Program-made: the position numbers and the translations under genes
Shown here: one piece after another, positions 7,160-15,748 of the stretch
Position numbering within the stretch: the stretch's first letter is position 1
How the letters are laid out: each line of letters begins with the position of its first letter
Notes under the pieces: generated by a model
What the model saw: only the letters and a program-made list of their open reading frames with translations
What the model was told of the DNA's origin: nothing
The model's database searches: none
DNA from: DATLEX01 sp035525015
GTDB taxonomy: Bacteria > Acidobacteriota > Thermoanaerobaculia > Gp7-AA8
Assembly (NCBI GenBank): GCA_035525015.1
Contig: DATLFC010000074.1
Location: 1 to 64,000, forward strand
Direction: 5' to 3'
Length of the DNA: 64,000 bases

Positions 7160-9970
7160 CTAAACCGTCGCGGGCGTGACGAGCTCATCGAGGACACTTT
7201 GGCAACGCGCACAAACCGCTCCCTCCACGTGGACCTCCTCGCGGTACTGCCAGCAGCGGCCGCACTTCTTTCCGCGCGCCGGCTTCATCGAGACGGCGAT
7301 CCGGCCCAGTCCTTCGATGTCGACGGCGTCGGTCGCGCTGTCGTCCGGCGGCCGGAAGTCGACGTGCGAGACGATGAGGAGCTTCGCCAGGTCGACGTTG
7401 ACGCTTCCGAGCAGCGCCTCCGGCGACATCCTCGTGTGCAGGACGATGTCCGCCTCGAGCGACTGCCCGATCTGCTGCACGGCGCGCGCGCGCTCCAGCA
7501 CCTTCGTGGCCGTCTCGCGGACACGGAAGATGCGCTGCCAGGCCTCGACGTCGGCGTCGGGGAGCTTCGCTCCTTCGAGTTTCTCGAAGTCGGCCAGGTG
7601 AACCGACTTCTCTTTCTGACCGGGCATGGCCTCGTAGATCTCCTCGGCCGTGAAGCTGATGATCGGAGCCAGCGTCGTCACCAGTCCCCGCAGAATCCGG
7701 TACATCACCGTCTGCCCTGACCGGCGCGCCAGCGAGGCGGGTCCCTCGCAGTACATCGTGTCCTTCGACGCGTCGAGGTAGACCGAGGAGAGGTCGACCG
7801 TGCAGAGGTCGACGATGCGGTGGTAGACGGCGTGAAACTCGTAGTCGCCGTACGCTTTCTGGCAGCGTTCGAACGCCCGTGCCGCGCGATCGAGGATCCA
7901 GCGGTCGATCGGCAGAAGCTGCTCGACCGGGAGCGCCGCGGCCGGGTCGAAGTCGTAGAGATTCGCCAGCAGATACCGCGCTGTGTTCCTGATCTTCCGG
8001 TAGGCCTCGGCGATGCGGGCGATGATCTCCTTTCCCAGCGCCATGTCGTCGCGGTAGTCGATCATGGCCACCCAGAGGCGGAGGATGTCGGCGCCATTCT
8101 GCTTGACGATGTCCTGCGGCGAGACGACGTTGCCGAGGGACTTCGACATCTTGCGCCCCTTCTCGTCGACCACGAAGCCGTGGGTGATGACCTGCTCGTA
8201 CGGCGCGCCCCCCTCGACGCCGACGCCGATGAGAAGCGAGGACTGGAACCAGCCCCGATGCTGATCGTGCCCTTCGACGTAGACGGCCACCGGCCAGCCG
8301 AGCTCCGGGCGAGCTTTGCAGACGGCAATGTGCGACGAACCGGAGTCGAACCAGACGTCGAGGATGTCGAGGTCCTTGCGGAACGAGGTGCTGCCGCACC
8401 TGCATGCGTGGCCGGCCGGGAGGAACTCCTTCGCGTCGTGCTCGAACCAGGCGTCGGCGCCTTCGGCGCGGAACAGTTCCGTCACTCTGCCGAACAGCTC
8501 GAGGGTCGTCACCGGCTCACTGCACTGCTCGCAGTAGAGAACGGTGATCGGAACACCCCAGAGCCGCTGCCGTGAGATGACCCAGTCCGGGCGATTCTCG
8601 AGCATGCCGGTCATCCGCTCCTGACCCCAGTGCGGCACCCATTTCACCTTGCGTACTTCAGCCAGCGCCCGTTCACGAAGCTTCGTCTCCTCCATGCTGA
8701 TGAACCACTGTTCGGTGGCGCGGAAGATGATCGGGTTCTTGCAGCGCCAGCAGTGCGGGTACTGGTGCGTGAGCGATTCGGAAAAGACGAGCACGCCGCG
8801 CTCGCGGAGATGCTCGACGATCAGCGGATTGGCCTTGAACACGTGCATGCCGGCCCAGAGAGGCACGTCGGGTGTGAACTGACCGCGATGGTTCACCGGC
8901 GTATAGATCTCCAGACCATACCCGCGGCCGGTGTTGAAATCGTCGGCACCGTGTCCCGGCGCGGTATGAACCAGGCCGGTGCCCTGGTCGAGCGTCACGT
9001 AGTCGCCGAGGAGGAAGACTCCTTCCCGTGGCAGGAAGGCGTGGCGGTAACGGAGGTGCTCGAACGCGGAGCCGCGGAACACCTTCACCACCTTGTATTC
9101 GCCCCATCCGAACTTCTTCGTCACGCCGGCGACGAGGTCGGCGGCCACGATGTGGTTCGCACCGTCATGCTCGACGACGGCGTACTCGAAGTCCGGCTTC
9201 ACGACGATGGCAAGGTTGGCGGGAAGCGTCCACGGAGTCGTCGTCCAGATGACGGCGTAGACCGGTTTCTCGATCGGCAGATCGAGGCTCTGTACCGCCT
9301 CGTCCGTCAGGCGGAAACGGACGTACACCGATGGCGAGGTGTGCTCCTCGTATTCGACTTCCGCCTCGGCGAGCGCGCTCTGGTCGTACGTACACCAGTG
9401 CACCGGTTTGAGTCCCTTGTAGACGGCGCCCGTCTCGAAGTAGCGGCCCAGTGCGCCGGCGATGTCCGCCTCGTAGTCGAAGGCCATGGTCATGTACGGG
9501 TTGTCCCAGTCCCCCAGGACGCCGAGGCGGATGAAGTCGTCGCGCTGGATGTCGATGTACTTCGCCGCGAACTGACGGCAGGCGCGGCGAAACTCGGCCG
9601 CGCTCATCTCTTTCTTCTTCCCGCCGAGCTCTTTTTCCACGGCGAATTCGATCGGCAGGCCATGGCAGTCCCAGCCGGGAACGTAAGGAGAGTCGAAACC
9701 CATCATGGTCCGGGACTTGACGATCATGTCCTTGAGGATCTTGTTCAGTGCATGGCCGATGTGAATTTTGCCGTTTGCGTACGGAGGACCGTCGTGCAGC
9801 ACGAACTTCGGACGGCCGCCCGACTTCTCGCGAAGGAGCTTGTAGATACCGATCGTCCGCCACTGTTCGAGCCACTTCGGCTCGTTCTGCAGTAGGTTCG
9901 CCTTCATGGCGAACGACGTCTGCGGAAGATTGAGTGTTTTCTTGTAGTCGCTACTGCTCGATACGGCCAT
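7160..9970 (-). CDS. ileS: Isoleucyl-tRNA synthetase
   Basis: A 936-residue class I aminoacyl-tRNA synthetase, full length for the bacterial type. HIGH is at residues 70-73 within GPPYANGKIHIGHALN, and KMSKS is at 607-611. A large editing insertion lies between them (TTTPWTLPANLAI is visible). The C-terminal zinc site is C903, C906, C920 and C923 (CGRCWQ and CARCQ). The ATG at 9970 gives MAVSSSSDYK. It charges tRNA-Ile and edits misactivated valine. The gene lies downstream of mltD on the same strand with 42 bp between them. I see no T-box leader. Confidence 0.97.
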   Translation of the reverse strand: MAVSSSSDYKKTLNLPQTSFAMKANLLQNEPKWLEQWRTIGIYKLLREKSGGRPKFVLHDGPPYANGKIHIGHALNKILKDMIVKSRTMMGFDSPYVPGWDCHGLPIEFAVEKELGGKKKEMSAAEFRRACRQFAAKYIDIQRDDFIRLGVLGDWDNPYMTMAFDYEADIAGALGRYFETGAVYKGLKPVHWCTYDQSALAEAEVEYEEHTSPSVYVRFRLTDEAVQSLDLPIEKPVYAVIWTTTPWTLPANLAIVVKPDFEYAVVEHDGANHIVAADLVAGVTKKFGWGEYKVVKVFRGSAFEHLRYRHAFLPREGVFLLGDYVTLDQGTGLVHTAPGHGADDFNTGRGYGLEIYTPVNHRGQFTPDVPLWAGMHVFKANPLIVEHLRERGVLVFSESLTHQYPHCWRCKNPIIFRATEQWFISMEETKLRERALAEVRKVKWVPHWGQERMTGMLENRPDWVISRQRLWGVPITVLYCEQCSEPVTTLELFGRVTELFRAEGADAWFEHDAKEFLPAGHACRCGSTSFRKDLDILDVWFDSGSSHIAVCKARPELGWPVAVYVEGHDQHRGWFQSSLLIGVGVEGGAPYEQVITHGFVVDEKGRKMSKSLGNVVSPQDIVKQNGADILRLWVAMIDYRDDMALGKEIIARIAEAYRKIRNTARYLLANLYDFDPAAALPVEQLLPIDRWILDRAARAFERCQKAYGDYEFHAVYHRIVDLCTVDLSSVYLDASKDTMYCEGPASLARRSGQTVMYRILRGLVTTLAPIISFTAEEIYEAMPGQKEKSVHLADFEKLEGAKLPDADVEAWQRIFRVRETATKVLERARAVQQIGQSLEADIVLHTRMSPEALLGSVNVDLAKLLIVSHVDFRPPDDSATDAVDIEGLGRIAVSMKPARGKKCGRCWQYREEVHVEGAVCARCQSVLDELVTPATV

Positions 9971-9981
9971 GGTGACCGGCC

Positions 9982-10010
9982 AAACTAGCAGTGGCAGGTG
10001 CCTATTTCAA
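9982..10010 (-). promoter_or_regulatory. Possible ileS promoter
   Basis: Read on the minus strand, TTGAAA (10010-10005) is followed after exactly 17 bp by TAGTTT (9987-9982), with ileS starting about 12 bp later. The -35 is a 5/6 match but the -10 is weak (3/6). Overlap with the 3' end of the mltD-like gene is small. It is tentative. Confidence 0.3.
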
Positions 10011-10012
10011 GG

Positions 10013-11362
10013 CTACATGCCGCCGGCGGTGAGGCCGCGCGGCGGCGTTACGCGCAGCTTCTGGCCGGGTTGGAGTATCGCGTCCTTCCGCAGATCGTTC
10101 AGCTCGCAGAGGTCGCCGACGCTGAGCTTGTGCTTCCTGGCGATCGCGGACAGCGTGTCTCCCTTGCGCACGGTATGGAAGACGTCCTCGTCGTCGGCGT
10201 GGCGAAGGAGCGTCCCCAGGCGGCGGGCGTTTACCGGAACGTAGATCGAGCGGCCGGCGCGCAGCGAGTCACCGGGGCGGAGATCGTTCATCTCGAGAAT
10301 CGTCCCGGGCTGCGTGCCGAACCTGCGGGCCAGTCTGGTCACCGTATCGCCTTTGCGCACGACGAGCGCGGCGACGTCGATCTCCGTGTCGTCCTCTCGG
10401 AGCGTCGCGGCCACTTCCGCCAGGAGAGGGGCCGCAGCGGCGGGGACGGTCACGTTTCGCCGGCCCGGCGGCACCAGGCCGCGGTGCAGCGCCGGGTTCA
10501 ACTCCTGCAGCTCGCTCTCGCTGAGGCCGGCCGACCCGGCCAGGAATCGGAGCGAGAGCGGTCCGTCGACGGTGATGGTCCCCAGATCGGCGGGCGCGTG
10601 AGGCTCGAGGCGGAAACCATAGGCCTCGGGATCCCCGGCGATGTGCAGCGTGGCGTAGAACGTCGGAACGTATCCCCGCGTCTCCTTCGGCAGCGCGCTC
10701 CTTTCCAGAAGCTCCCAGAAGGTGGTTGCGCCGGTGCTCTCGAGCGCGCGCCGCACCCGGCCGGGGCCGCAGTTGTATGCGGCGAGCGCCAGGGACCAGT
10801 CGCCGAACTCGCGATACAGATCGGTAAGGAAGGCGGCCGCCGCGGCGGTCGACTTCTCGGGATCGGCGCGCTCGTCGATCCACCAGTCGACACGGAGGCC
10901 GTACTCGCGCGCGGTCGCGGGCATGAACTGCCACAGCCCGTGTGCGCCGGCGCGCGAGGTGAGAGTGGGGATGTAAGCGCTCTCGATGACCGGCAGGTAG
11001 GCGAGCGCCTTCGGCAGTGCGTGCTCATCGAGAATGGCGTCGATCATGCTGCGGTAGCGCGTTGCTCGAAGGAGCGAAGTCTGAATCTTGTCCCGCAACG
11101 ACGTGGAGAAGTATTGGACGGCTCCGTGGATCGAACGATGATCCGGCATCGGGATCGAGGCGGCTGCCTCGACGTCGACCTCCGGTCCTGATCCGGGGTG
11201 CTGTTCGCGGGCGACGATGCCGCCCCAGGCCAGCTCGAGGTCGCTCCGGAGCACTTCCGGATCGGCCGGCGTGGCGCGCGGCGGATCCGATGAAGGTGGG
11301 GTGGCCGTCACGCACGAGACGCACAGCAGCGCCACCGGCAACAGCCATCGTCTGTCCATCAT
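10013..11362 (-). CDS. mltD: MltD-like lytic transglycosylase lipoprotein with LysM repeats
   Basis: A predicted 449-residue lipoprotein. After a signal peptide ending LLCVSC (C17 lipidated; Cys at -3 is unusual for a lipobox), a family 1 transglycosylase domain spans about residues 75-250. The catalytic Glu is E127 in LPVIESAYIP, followed by GLWQFMP and the AYNCGPGRV motif. Two LysM peptidoglycan-binding modules are at the C-terminus (about 330-385 and 400-445, VRKGDTVTRLA and VRKGDTLSAIA). The enzyme would cleave glycan strands in the periplasm. The start is taken at 11362, just after GGAGGGGG; the frame extends further upstream to 11629 but without a signal peptide there and into the next gene. 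ATG 11359 is an equal alternative. Confidence 0.88.
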   Translation of the reverse strand: MMDRRWLLPVALLCVSCVTATPPSSDPPRATPADPEVLRSDLELAWGGIVAREQHPGSGPEVDVEAAASIPMPDHRSIHGAVQYFSTSLRDKIQTSLLRATRYRSMIDAILDEHALPKALAYLPVIESAYIPTLTSRAGAHGLWQFMPATAREYGLRVDWWIDERADPEKSTAAAAAFLTDLYREFGDWSLALAAYNCGPGRVRRALESTGATTFWELLERSALPKETRGYVPTFYATLHIAGDPEAYGFRLEPHAPADLGTITVDGPLSLRFLAGSAGLSESELQELNPALHRGLVPPGRRNVTVPAAAAPLLAEVAATLREDDTEIDVAALVVRKGDTVTRLARRFGTQPGTILEMNDLRPGDSLRAGRSIYVPVNARRLGTLLRHADDEDVFHTVRKGDTLSAIARKHKLSVGDLCELNDLRKDAILQPGQKLRVTPPRGLTAGGM

Positions 11363-11402
11363 CCCCCTCCCCATCCCTCGGCTGTCGACTTCTGAAGGAC
11401 CG

Positions 11403-12611
11403 CTACGACTGGTCGACCCGCAGGTTGACCGATACGGCGTGAACATCGGCCGTATCCCCGAGCTCGACGCGCTCCGACTGCTCATGGACGACGTCGTCGC
11501 CGTTCTCGAAGGATACCGTAACGCGCATGGCACGGGCGCCCGAGAGCGTCTCCGGCGGAACGGCCAGATTGATGGCCTTCTGAATCTCCCGGCCGACGCC
11601 GCGCGGGATGTCGGGCTTCGGAGCGGCATTCTTCTTCTTCTTGAGCTTGGGAGACGAAGAGGTGGCGCGCTTTCGCAGCGCCTCCAGCTCGGCCATGACG
11701 TCGATCGTCGACCGCACTTTCACCGTTTTCACCGGCGGCTTTTCGGGCACCGGCTCCACCGCTGCATCGCCGCTCCGCTTTTCCTCCGTCCGTCCGGAGG
11801 CGACGCCCGCCCCGACCGGCTCCATCGCTTCTTCACTCTCACTGAGCTCTTCGATGAGCTCCTCCACCGCCCGCGCGCGATCGCCGCCGCCGAACGATGG
11901 TGTGACGACGTTGGCCGATGCTTCCGGTTTTCCGGCAGCCTCGGGCCGTGGTTGTTCCTTCATGCGGAACTGCGCCACATCGCCGAGCGTCCGGGCCGTC
12001 GGCCGGGCCGGCTCATCGCCCGTCATGCGGCGGCGCAGCGTTCGCAGCGTCAGCTTCGAGATCAGCTTCAGGGTCTCGAACACGCCCGTCCCGATCGACG
12101 CCACCGACTCCACGACTTCGTATTTCCCCTCCGGATCGAGAGCCTGCACCATCGACTCGGCGGTGGCCACGTTCGGCAGATCGCGTTTATTCAACTGGAG
12201 GATCAGCGGGATCTCGTCGAGCACGAGCCCGATCTCGGCCAGGTTCTCGCGCAGATTCCTGAAACTGTCGATGTTCGCGTCGAACATCGCCTGCTGCGAA
12301 TCGGCGACGAAGACGATGCCGTCGACGCCTTTCAGCACGAGCTTGCGCGTCGTGTTGTAGAACACCTGTCCCGGAATGGTGTAGAGCTGCAGCCGGGTCT
12401 TGAAGCCGCCGATCACGCCGACGTCGATCGGAAGAAGGTCGAAAAAAAGCGTCCGGTCCGTCTCGGTCTCCAGGCTGACCATCTCCCCGCGGCTTCCGGG
12501 TGAGGTCTTGGCATAGATGTGGTGGAGATTGGTCGTTTTCCCGCAGAGACCAGGACCGTAATACACGATCTTGGCCGCCATCTGCATCGTCGCGTAATTG
12601 AAGAAGACCAT
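11403..12611 (-). CDS. mglA: MglA-like Ras-family GTPase with long C-terminal extension
   Basis: Residues 1-195 are a small GTPase of the MglA group. The P-loop is GPGLCGKTTN at 19-28, the switch II region reads IPGQVFYNTTR, and the base-specific motif is NKRDLP. MglA controls polarity and gliding or pilus reversal in Myxococcus and relatives. The start at 12611 (MVFFNYATMQMAAKIVYYG) matches family N-termini; a 16-residue extension was rejected. Unusually, the protein runs on to 402 residues: a Pro/Glu/Lys-rich linker and a conserved-looking last ~70 residues with alternating polar and hydrophobic positions. Ordinary MglA proteins stop near 195. PilT and prepilins in the same window make a motility role plausible. 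Confidence 0.87.
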   Translation of the reverse strand: MVFFNYATMQMAAKIVYYGPGLCGKTTNLHHIYAKTSPGSRGEMVSLETETDRTLFFDLLPIDVGVIGGFKTRLQLYTIPGQVFYNTTRKLVLKGVDGIVFVADSQQAMFDANIDSFRNLRENLAEIGLVLDEIPLILQLNKRDLPNVATAESMVQALDPEGKYEVVESVASIGTGVFETLKLISKLTLRTLRRRMTGDEPARPTARTLGDVAQFRMKEQPRPEAAGKPEASANVVTPSFGGGDRARAVEELIEELSESEEAMEPVGAGVASGRTEEKRSGDAAVEPVPEKPPVKTVKVRSTIDVMAELEALRKRATSSSPKLKKKKNAAPKPDIPRGVGREIQKAINLAVPPETLSGARAMRVTVSFENGDDVVHEQSERVELGDTADVHAVSVNLRVDQS

Positions 12612-12662
12612 CCGAACAGGCTCCGGGACCCGGTGCGAAGCAGCGATCGATGGTAGCACCCG

Positions 12663-13415
12663 CTACTTCGGGGTCGCAAGGCGGGCCGAGGTGATCCAGG
12701 CGGCGAGAAGTTTGTACAGTTCTGCAACTTGCGCGTCATCGCCGATCGCGGAGACGTGCCGCGCCATGACCTCCTCGTCCCCTCGTGCGGCCGGTCCGGT
12801 GAAGCGCCGGGCGTCGTCGTGAGCTTTCCAGTTTTGAATGGCCGATTCGGCCAGGGCGACCAGGTCCCGGCGGACATCGCCGGCGCCCGCGCGGCGCATC
12901 AGATCGGCCGAGACGTCGAGCACCGCGGCGACATAGTTCGCACCGAAGACGGCGGCGGCGTGGTAGAGCGGCTTCTGCTCGGCCGTCACCTCGGCGAACC
13001 GCGCGCCGACCGCCGTGGTGATGAGTCTCGCCGTTTTCGGGTGTTCCCCCTGGAATACCAGCAGCGTATCGGCGAGATCGGATGGCTCGCCGACCGGTGG
13101 CAGCGCCTTCAGCGGATGGAGCGAGAACCCCCCGGCCGGCGCCGCCAGCGCGCCGCTCGAGTGGAAGATGATCGCTTCGCCAGAGGGGATCTTCGCGACG
13201 ATCCCATCGACCGCCCTGTCGCTGACCGCCACGAGCAGCAGTTCCGCCTCCGCGGCGAGCTGGTCGACGTCGCGGCGGCGAGCGCCCAGCAGCTCCGGCA
13301 GGCGGCTTTCCGACTCCGGCCGCAACCAGACGCCGGACAACGGCCATCCGATCCGCAGCCATGCCGTCCCCCAGGCCCATGCCGCGCGGCCGCCACCAAG
13401 AATGCCGAGACGCAT
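12663..13415 (-). CDS. DUF2520 Rossmann-fold protein, ketopantoate reductase-like
   Basis: A 250-residue protein with an N-terminal NAD(P)-binding Rossmann segment, GILGGGRAAWAWG at about residues 4-16, and the FHSSGAL and SLHPLKALP motifs typical of the Rossmann-like plus DUF2520 family. The C-terminal half is helical (YHAAAVFGANYVAAV). Family members resemble F420- or NADP-dependent dehydrogenases but their substrates are unknown. It lies 51 bp upstream of the mglA-like gene and points away from the TPR gene across a palindromic repeat. Confidence 0.8.
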   Translation of the reverse strand: MRLGILGGGRAAWAWGTAWLRIGWPLSGVWLRPESESRLPELLGARRRDVDQLAAEAELLLVAVSDRAVDGIVAKIPSGEAIIFHSSGALAAPAGGFSLHPLKALPPVGEPSDLADTLLVFQGEHPKTARLITTAVGARFAEVTAEQKPLYHAAAVFGANYVAAVLDVSADLMRRAGAGDVRRDLVALAESAIQNWKAHDDARRFTGPAARGDEEVMARHVSAIGDDAQVAELYKLLAAWITSARLATPK

Positions 13416-13433
13416 CGTATCCTTAGAGTAACC

Positions 13434-13462
13434 GGTTCACGGTGAACCGTTCACCGTGAACC
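13434..13462. repeat. Inverted pair of 13-mer near-palindromes
   Basis: GTTCACGGTGAAC (13435-13447) is followed after one base by its exact reverse complement, GTTCACCGTGAAC (13449-13461). Each copy is nearly palindromic by itself, so two hairpins or one longer hairpin can form. It lies in the 54-bp gap between two divergent genes, 8 bp before the TPR gene start, and could be a regulator site or a dispersed repeat. Confidence 0.7.
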
Positions 13463-13469
13463 GTCTGTC

Positions 13470-13817
13470 ATGAAACGCTTCGTCCTCGCGTTCGCACTGT
13501 TTGCGGCCCCGCTCCGGGCCGCGCCGCCGACCACCTGTGGCCTGCCGGACGACTATTCGCGCGCCCTCTGCGCTTACCAGCAGCGTGATTTCGGGACGGC
13601 GGAACGGGTATTCGGCTCGATCGTCGATGCGGGGGAGGAAGCGCCGCAGACTTTGAAGGGGATGTACTTCCTGGCGCGGACGTACATGAAAACCGGGCGG
13701 TTTGATGAGGCTGCCGGGCTGCTGGTCAGAATCTACGAGACCGATCGGACGTTTTACGGCAGCTGGAGTTGCGACTTCCTGCTGGGAGAGTGCCGGAGGG
13801 CGCTGGGGAAGGATTAG
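13470..13817 (+). CDS. Small secreted TPR-like protein
   Basis: A 115-residue protein. A signal peptide (MKRFVLAFALFAAPLRA, cut near residue 17) precedes two tetratricopeptide-like helical pairs, ALCAYQQRDFGTAERVF and GMYFLARTYMKTGRFDEAAGLL. Four cysteine-containing sites could form disulfides in the periplasm. The stop codon abuts the start of the sigma-54 activator gene, so the two are co-transcribed. Function unknown; TPR proteins of this size are usually protein-binding adaptors. Confidence 0.72.
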   Translation: MKRFVLAFALFAAPLRAAPPTTCGLPDDYSRALCAYQQRDFGTAERVFGSIVDAGEEAPQTLKGMYFLARTYMKTGRFDEAAGLLVRIYETDRTFYGSWSCDFLLGECRRALGKD

Positions 13818-15344
13818 ATGCCGGCATCGAACTTCGAACTTCGCCGAAAGCTGCTGCAACTCGAGGCGCTCCACGACCTCGGCCGGGCGCTGAACACGCT
13901 GCGGCCGGAGGCTGAGCTCCTGGAGGAGCTGATGCACCGGGCCATCGCGGTGCTCGACGCCACGACCGGCTTCATCTTCTCGCTGGATGAAAAGCTCAAC
14001 ATCCAGCACCTCTTCACGTTTCCTACCGAGCCTCCCCGCGCCGATGCCATCCTGGCCGAGCCTCCGGTGCGGCAGGTCCTCGCCGCGCGCGAGCCGATCT
14101 CGGTCACCGTGACGCGGTTCCTGGGGGAACAGGCGAACGATCTGCTGGTCGCGCCCATGGTGTCGGGCGACGTGATCGTCGGCGTGATCGGCGTGGGCGG
14201 CAAGGAGGCTCGCGGCGCGAAGAGCGGGAGCTTCGTGGAGGACGATCTCCGCTTTCTGGCCTCGCTGGCGTCGATCGGAGGCGCCGCCGTCGACAATACG
14301 CGGCGCTTCCACAGGCTCGATCTGGTGCGCGAGACGCTCGAAGACGAGAATCGTTCCCTCAAGCAAAGGATGCTGCGCGAGTACAGCGACCGCTTGATGG
14401 TGGGCGAATCGCCGAAGATGCAGCGAGTGATCGATCTGGTGGCACGGGTCGCCAACAGTCAAGCCAACGTTCTCATCCGCGGCGAATCGGGAACGGGGAA
14501 AGAAATGGTGGCGCGCCTCATTCACGGCAACTCGTCGCGCAAGGATCGGCCCTTCGTGGCCATCAACTGCGCCGCGCTGCCGGAGACGCTGCTCGAATCG
14601 GAGCTGTTCGGCATCGAGCGTGGCGTGGCCACCGGCGTCGAGGCACGCCCCGGCAAGTTCGAGCTGGCGAAGGGCGGGACGGTCTTCCTCGACGAGGTGG
14701 GCGACATTCCTCTCGCTCTCCAGGCCAAACTGCTTCGCGTGCTCCAGGAACGGGAGGTCGAGAAGCTCGGCGGGCGGCGTCGGATCCCGATCGATGTCCG
14801 CATCCTGTCGGCGACGCATCGCGGCCTCGAGGAGATGATCGAGAAGGGAGACTTCCGCCAGGATCTGTATTACAGGCTGAAAGTGGTCGAGATCACACTG
14901 CCGCCCCTCCGCGAGAGGAGGGAGGACATTCCCCGGCTCGTCCGCTTCTTCCTCGAGAAGTACGGGCGCCGCGAAGGTCTCAAAGACGTGCGCATCACGC
15001 AGGAGGCCCTCCAGAAGGTGATGCGATACCCCTTTCCCGGGAACGTGCGCGAGCTGGAGAACCTCATCGAAGGGGCTCTGGCGCTGACCGTGGATCCGGT
15101 CATCGATCCGGGGGATCTGCTCCTGCCGGAGTCGGCGGCCGGCACCGACGGAGGGGAACTGACGGGCGACTTCCCCCCGCTCGAAGAGCTGCAGAACCGA
15201 TACATCGCCCGGGTTCTGGCGCACACGAAGGGGAACATGTCGGCCGCGGCGAAGATCCTCGGGATCGACAGGAAGACCCTCTACCGGAAACGGGCAGAAC
15301 TGTCCCATCTAGGCACATCTGGGGAATCTTGGGACGTTCACTAG
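13818..15344 (+). CDS. Sigma-54-dependent enhancer-binding protein with GAF sensor and altered GAFTGA loop
   Basis: A 508-residue NtrC-type activator. An N-terminal GAF domain spans about residues 15-165, an AAA+ domain 190-425, and a Fis-type helix-turn-helix 474-494 (MSAAAKILGIDRKTLYRKR). Walker A is GESGTGKE (222-229) and Walker B is TVFLDEVGD (288-296). The loop that contacts sigma-54, normally GAFTGA, reads GVATGV (269-274). There is no receiver domain, so control is likely by a ligand or protein bound to the GAF domain. The gene abuts the TPR gene upstream. A predicted sigma-54 promoter lies 160 bp downstream, in front of the partner-switching genes, which makes those genes the obvious candidate targets. 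Confidence 0.9.
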   Translation: MPASNFELRRKLLQLEALHDLGRALNTLRPEAELLEELMHRAIAVLDATTGFIFSLDEKLNIQHLFTFPTEPPRADAILAEPPVRQVLAAREPISVTVTRFLGEQANDLLVAPMVSGDVIVGVIGVGGKEARGAKSGSFVEDDLRFLASLASIGGAAVDNTRRFHRLDLVRETLEDENRSLKQRMLREYSDRLMVGESPKMQRVIDLVARVANSQANVLIRGESGTGKEMVARLIHGNSSRKDRPFVAINCAALPETLLESELFGIERGVATGVEARPGKFELAKGGTVFLDEVGDIPLALQAKLLRVLQEREVEKLGGRRRIPIDVRILSATHRGLEEMIEKGDFRQDLYYRLKVVEITLPPLRERREDIPRLVRFFLEKYGRREGLKDVRITQEALQKVMRYPFPGNVRELENLIEGALALTVDPVIDPGDLLLPESAAGTDGGELTGDFPPLEELQNRYIARVLAHTKGNMSAAAKILGIDRKTLYRKRAELSHLGTSGESWDVH

Positions 15345-15503
15345 TAACCGCTGTGTATTCAGCAATTACTGGTCCAAAACTCCTGTCACAGCAGATGTTG
15401 TGGCGAATTGACCCAACGGCTGTCTCAGAGGTTGCGTGAGCCAGTCTCGTGTAAACTACGCATGGTCAGAAGGTTAGGAGGGACAGGACTGATCCGGCAT
15501 GGG

Positions 15504-15519
15504 TGGCAGTCGCGTTGCT
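15504..15519 (+). promoter_or_regulatory. Predicted sigma-54 promoter (-24/-12)
   Basis: TGGCAGTCGCGTTGCT matches the sigma-54 consensus TGGCACG-N4-TTGCW at 5 of 7 positions in the -24 block and all of the -12 block, with exact spacing. The transcription start would be near 15530, leaving a leader of about 23 nt with a GAGGGGGG ribosome site before the ATG at 15553. TGTC cores at 15384-15387 and 15421-15424 lie at enhancer distance. The activator gene is immediately upstream. Confidence 0.72.
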
Positions 15520-15552
15520 CAACGGTGACCTCGACGAATGAGGGGGGAACCG

Positions 15553-15720
15553 ATGAGCAATTACGCACAAGCCCGCGCCAAAACCGAGTCGCTGCTCAGC
15601 GCCAGCTACGTTCTGCCGTCCGTGCTGGCTGTGAACACCGTGGCGCTCTTCGCGCTCGACCGGGTGGGAGGAATCCCGCACTGGATCAAGACGGCCGCTG
15701 CCCTTTTCCTCGCCTTCTGA
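15553..15720 (+). CDS. 55-residue predicted membrane peptide
   Basis: A short frame of 55 codons preceded by a strong ribosome site (AGGGGGGAACCG). The first ~13 residues are polar, then two hydrophobic stretches follow, about residues 18-36 (VLPSVLAVNTVALFAL) and 44-55, joined by RVGGIPHW. It is the first gene after the predicted sigma-54 promoter and lies 28 bp before the RsbW-like kinase gene. I recognise no family. Position, ribosome site and membrane character support a real gene. It could anchor or tune the partner-switching proteins, which is a guess from context. Confidence 0.6.
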   Translation: MSNYAQARAKTESLLSASYVLPSVLAVNTVALFALDRVGGIPHWIKTAAALFLAF

Positions 15721-15748
15721 GCTCTCCCCGCGCCCGCAGGACACTCGG

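Noticed and set aside
9971..10012. T-box riboswitch before ileS
   Set aside because: Only 42 bp separate ileS from the mltD stop, far too short for a T-box, and no T-box core is seen.
10013..11629. 538-residue version of the MltD-like protein
   Set aside because: The extension runs into the mglA-like gene and would bury the lipoprotein signal peptide.
13437..15308. 623-residue open frame antisense to the sigma-54 activator
   Set aside because: It mirrors the GC-rich codon pattern of the activator gene, has no recognisable domain, and the sense frame has complete diagnostic motifs.
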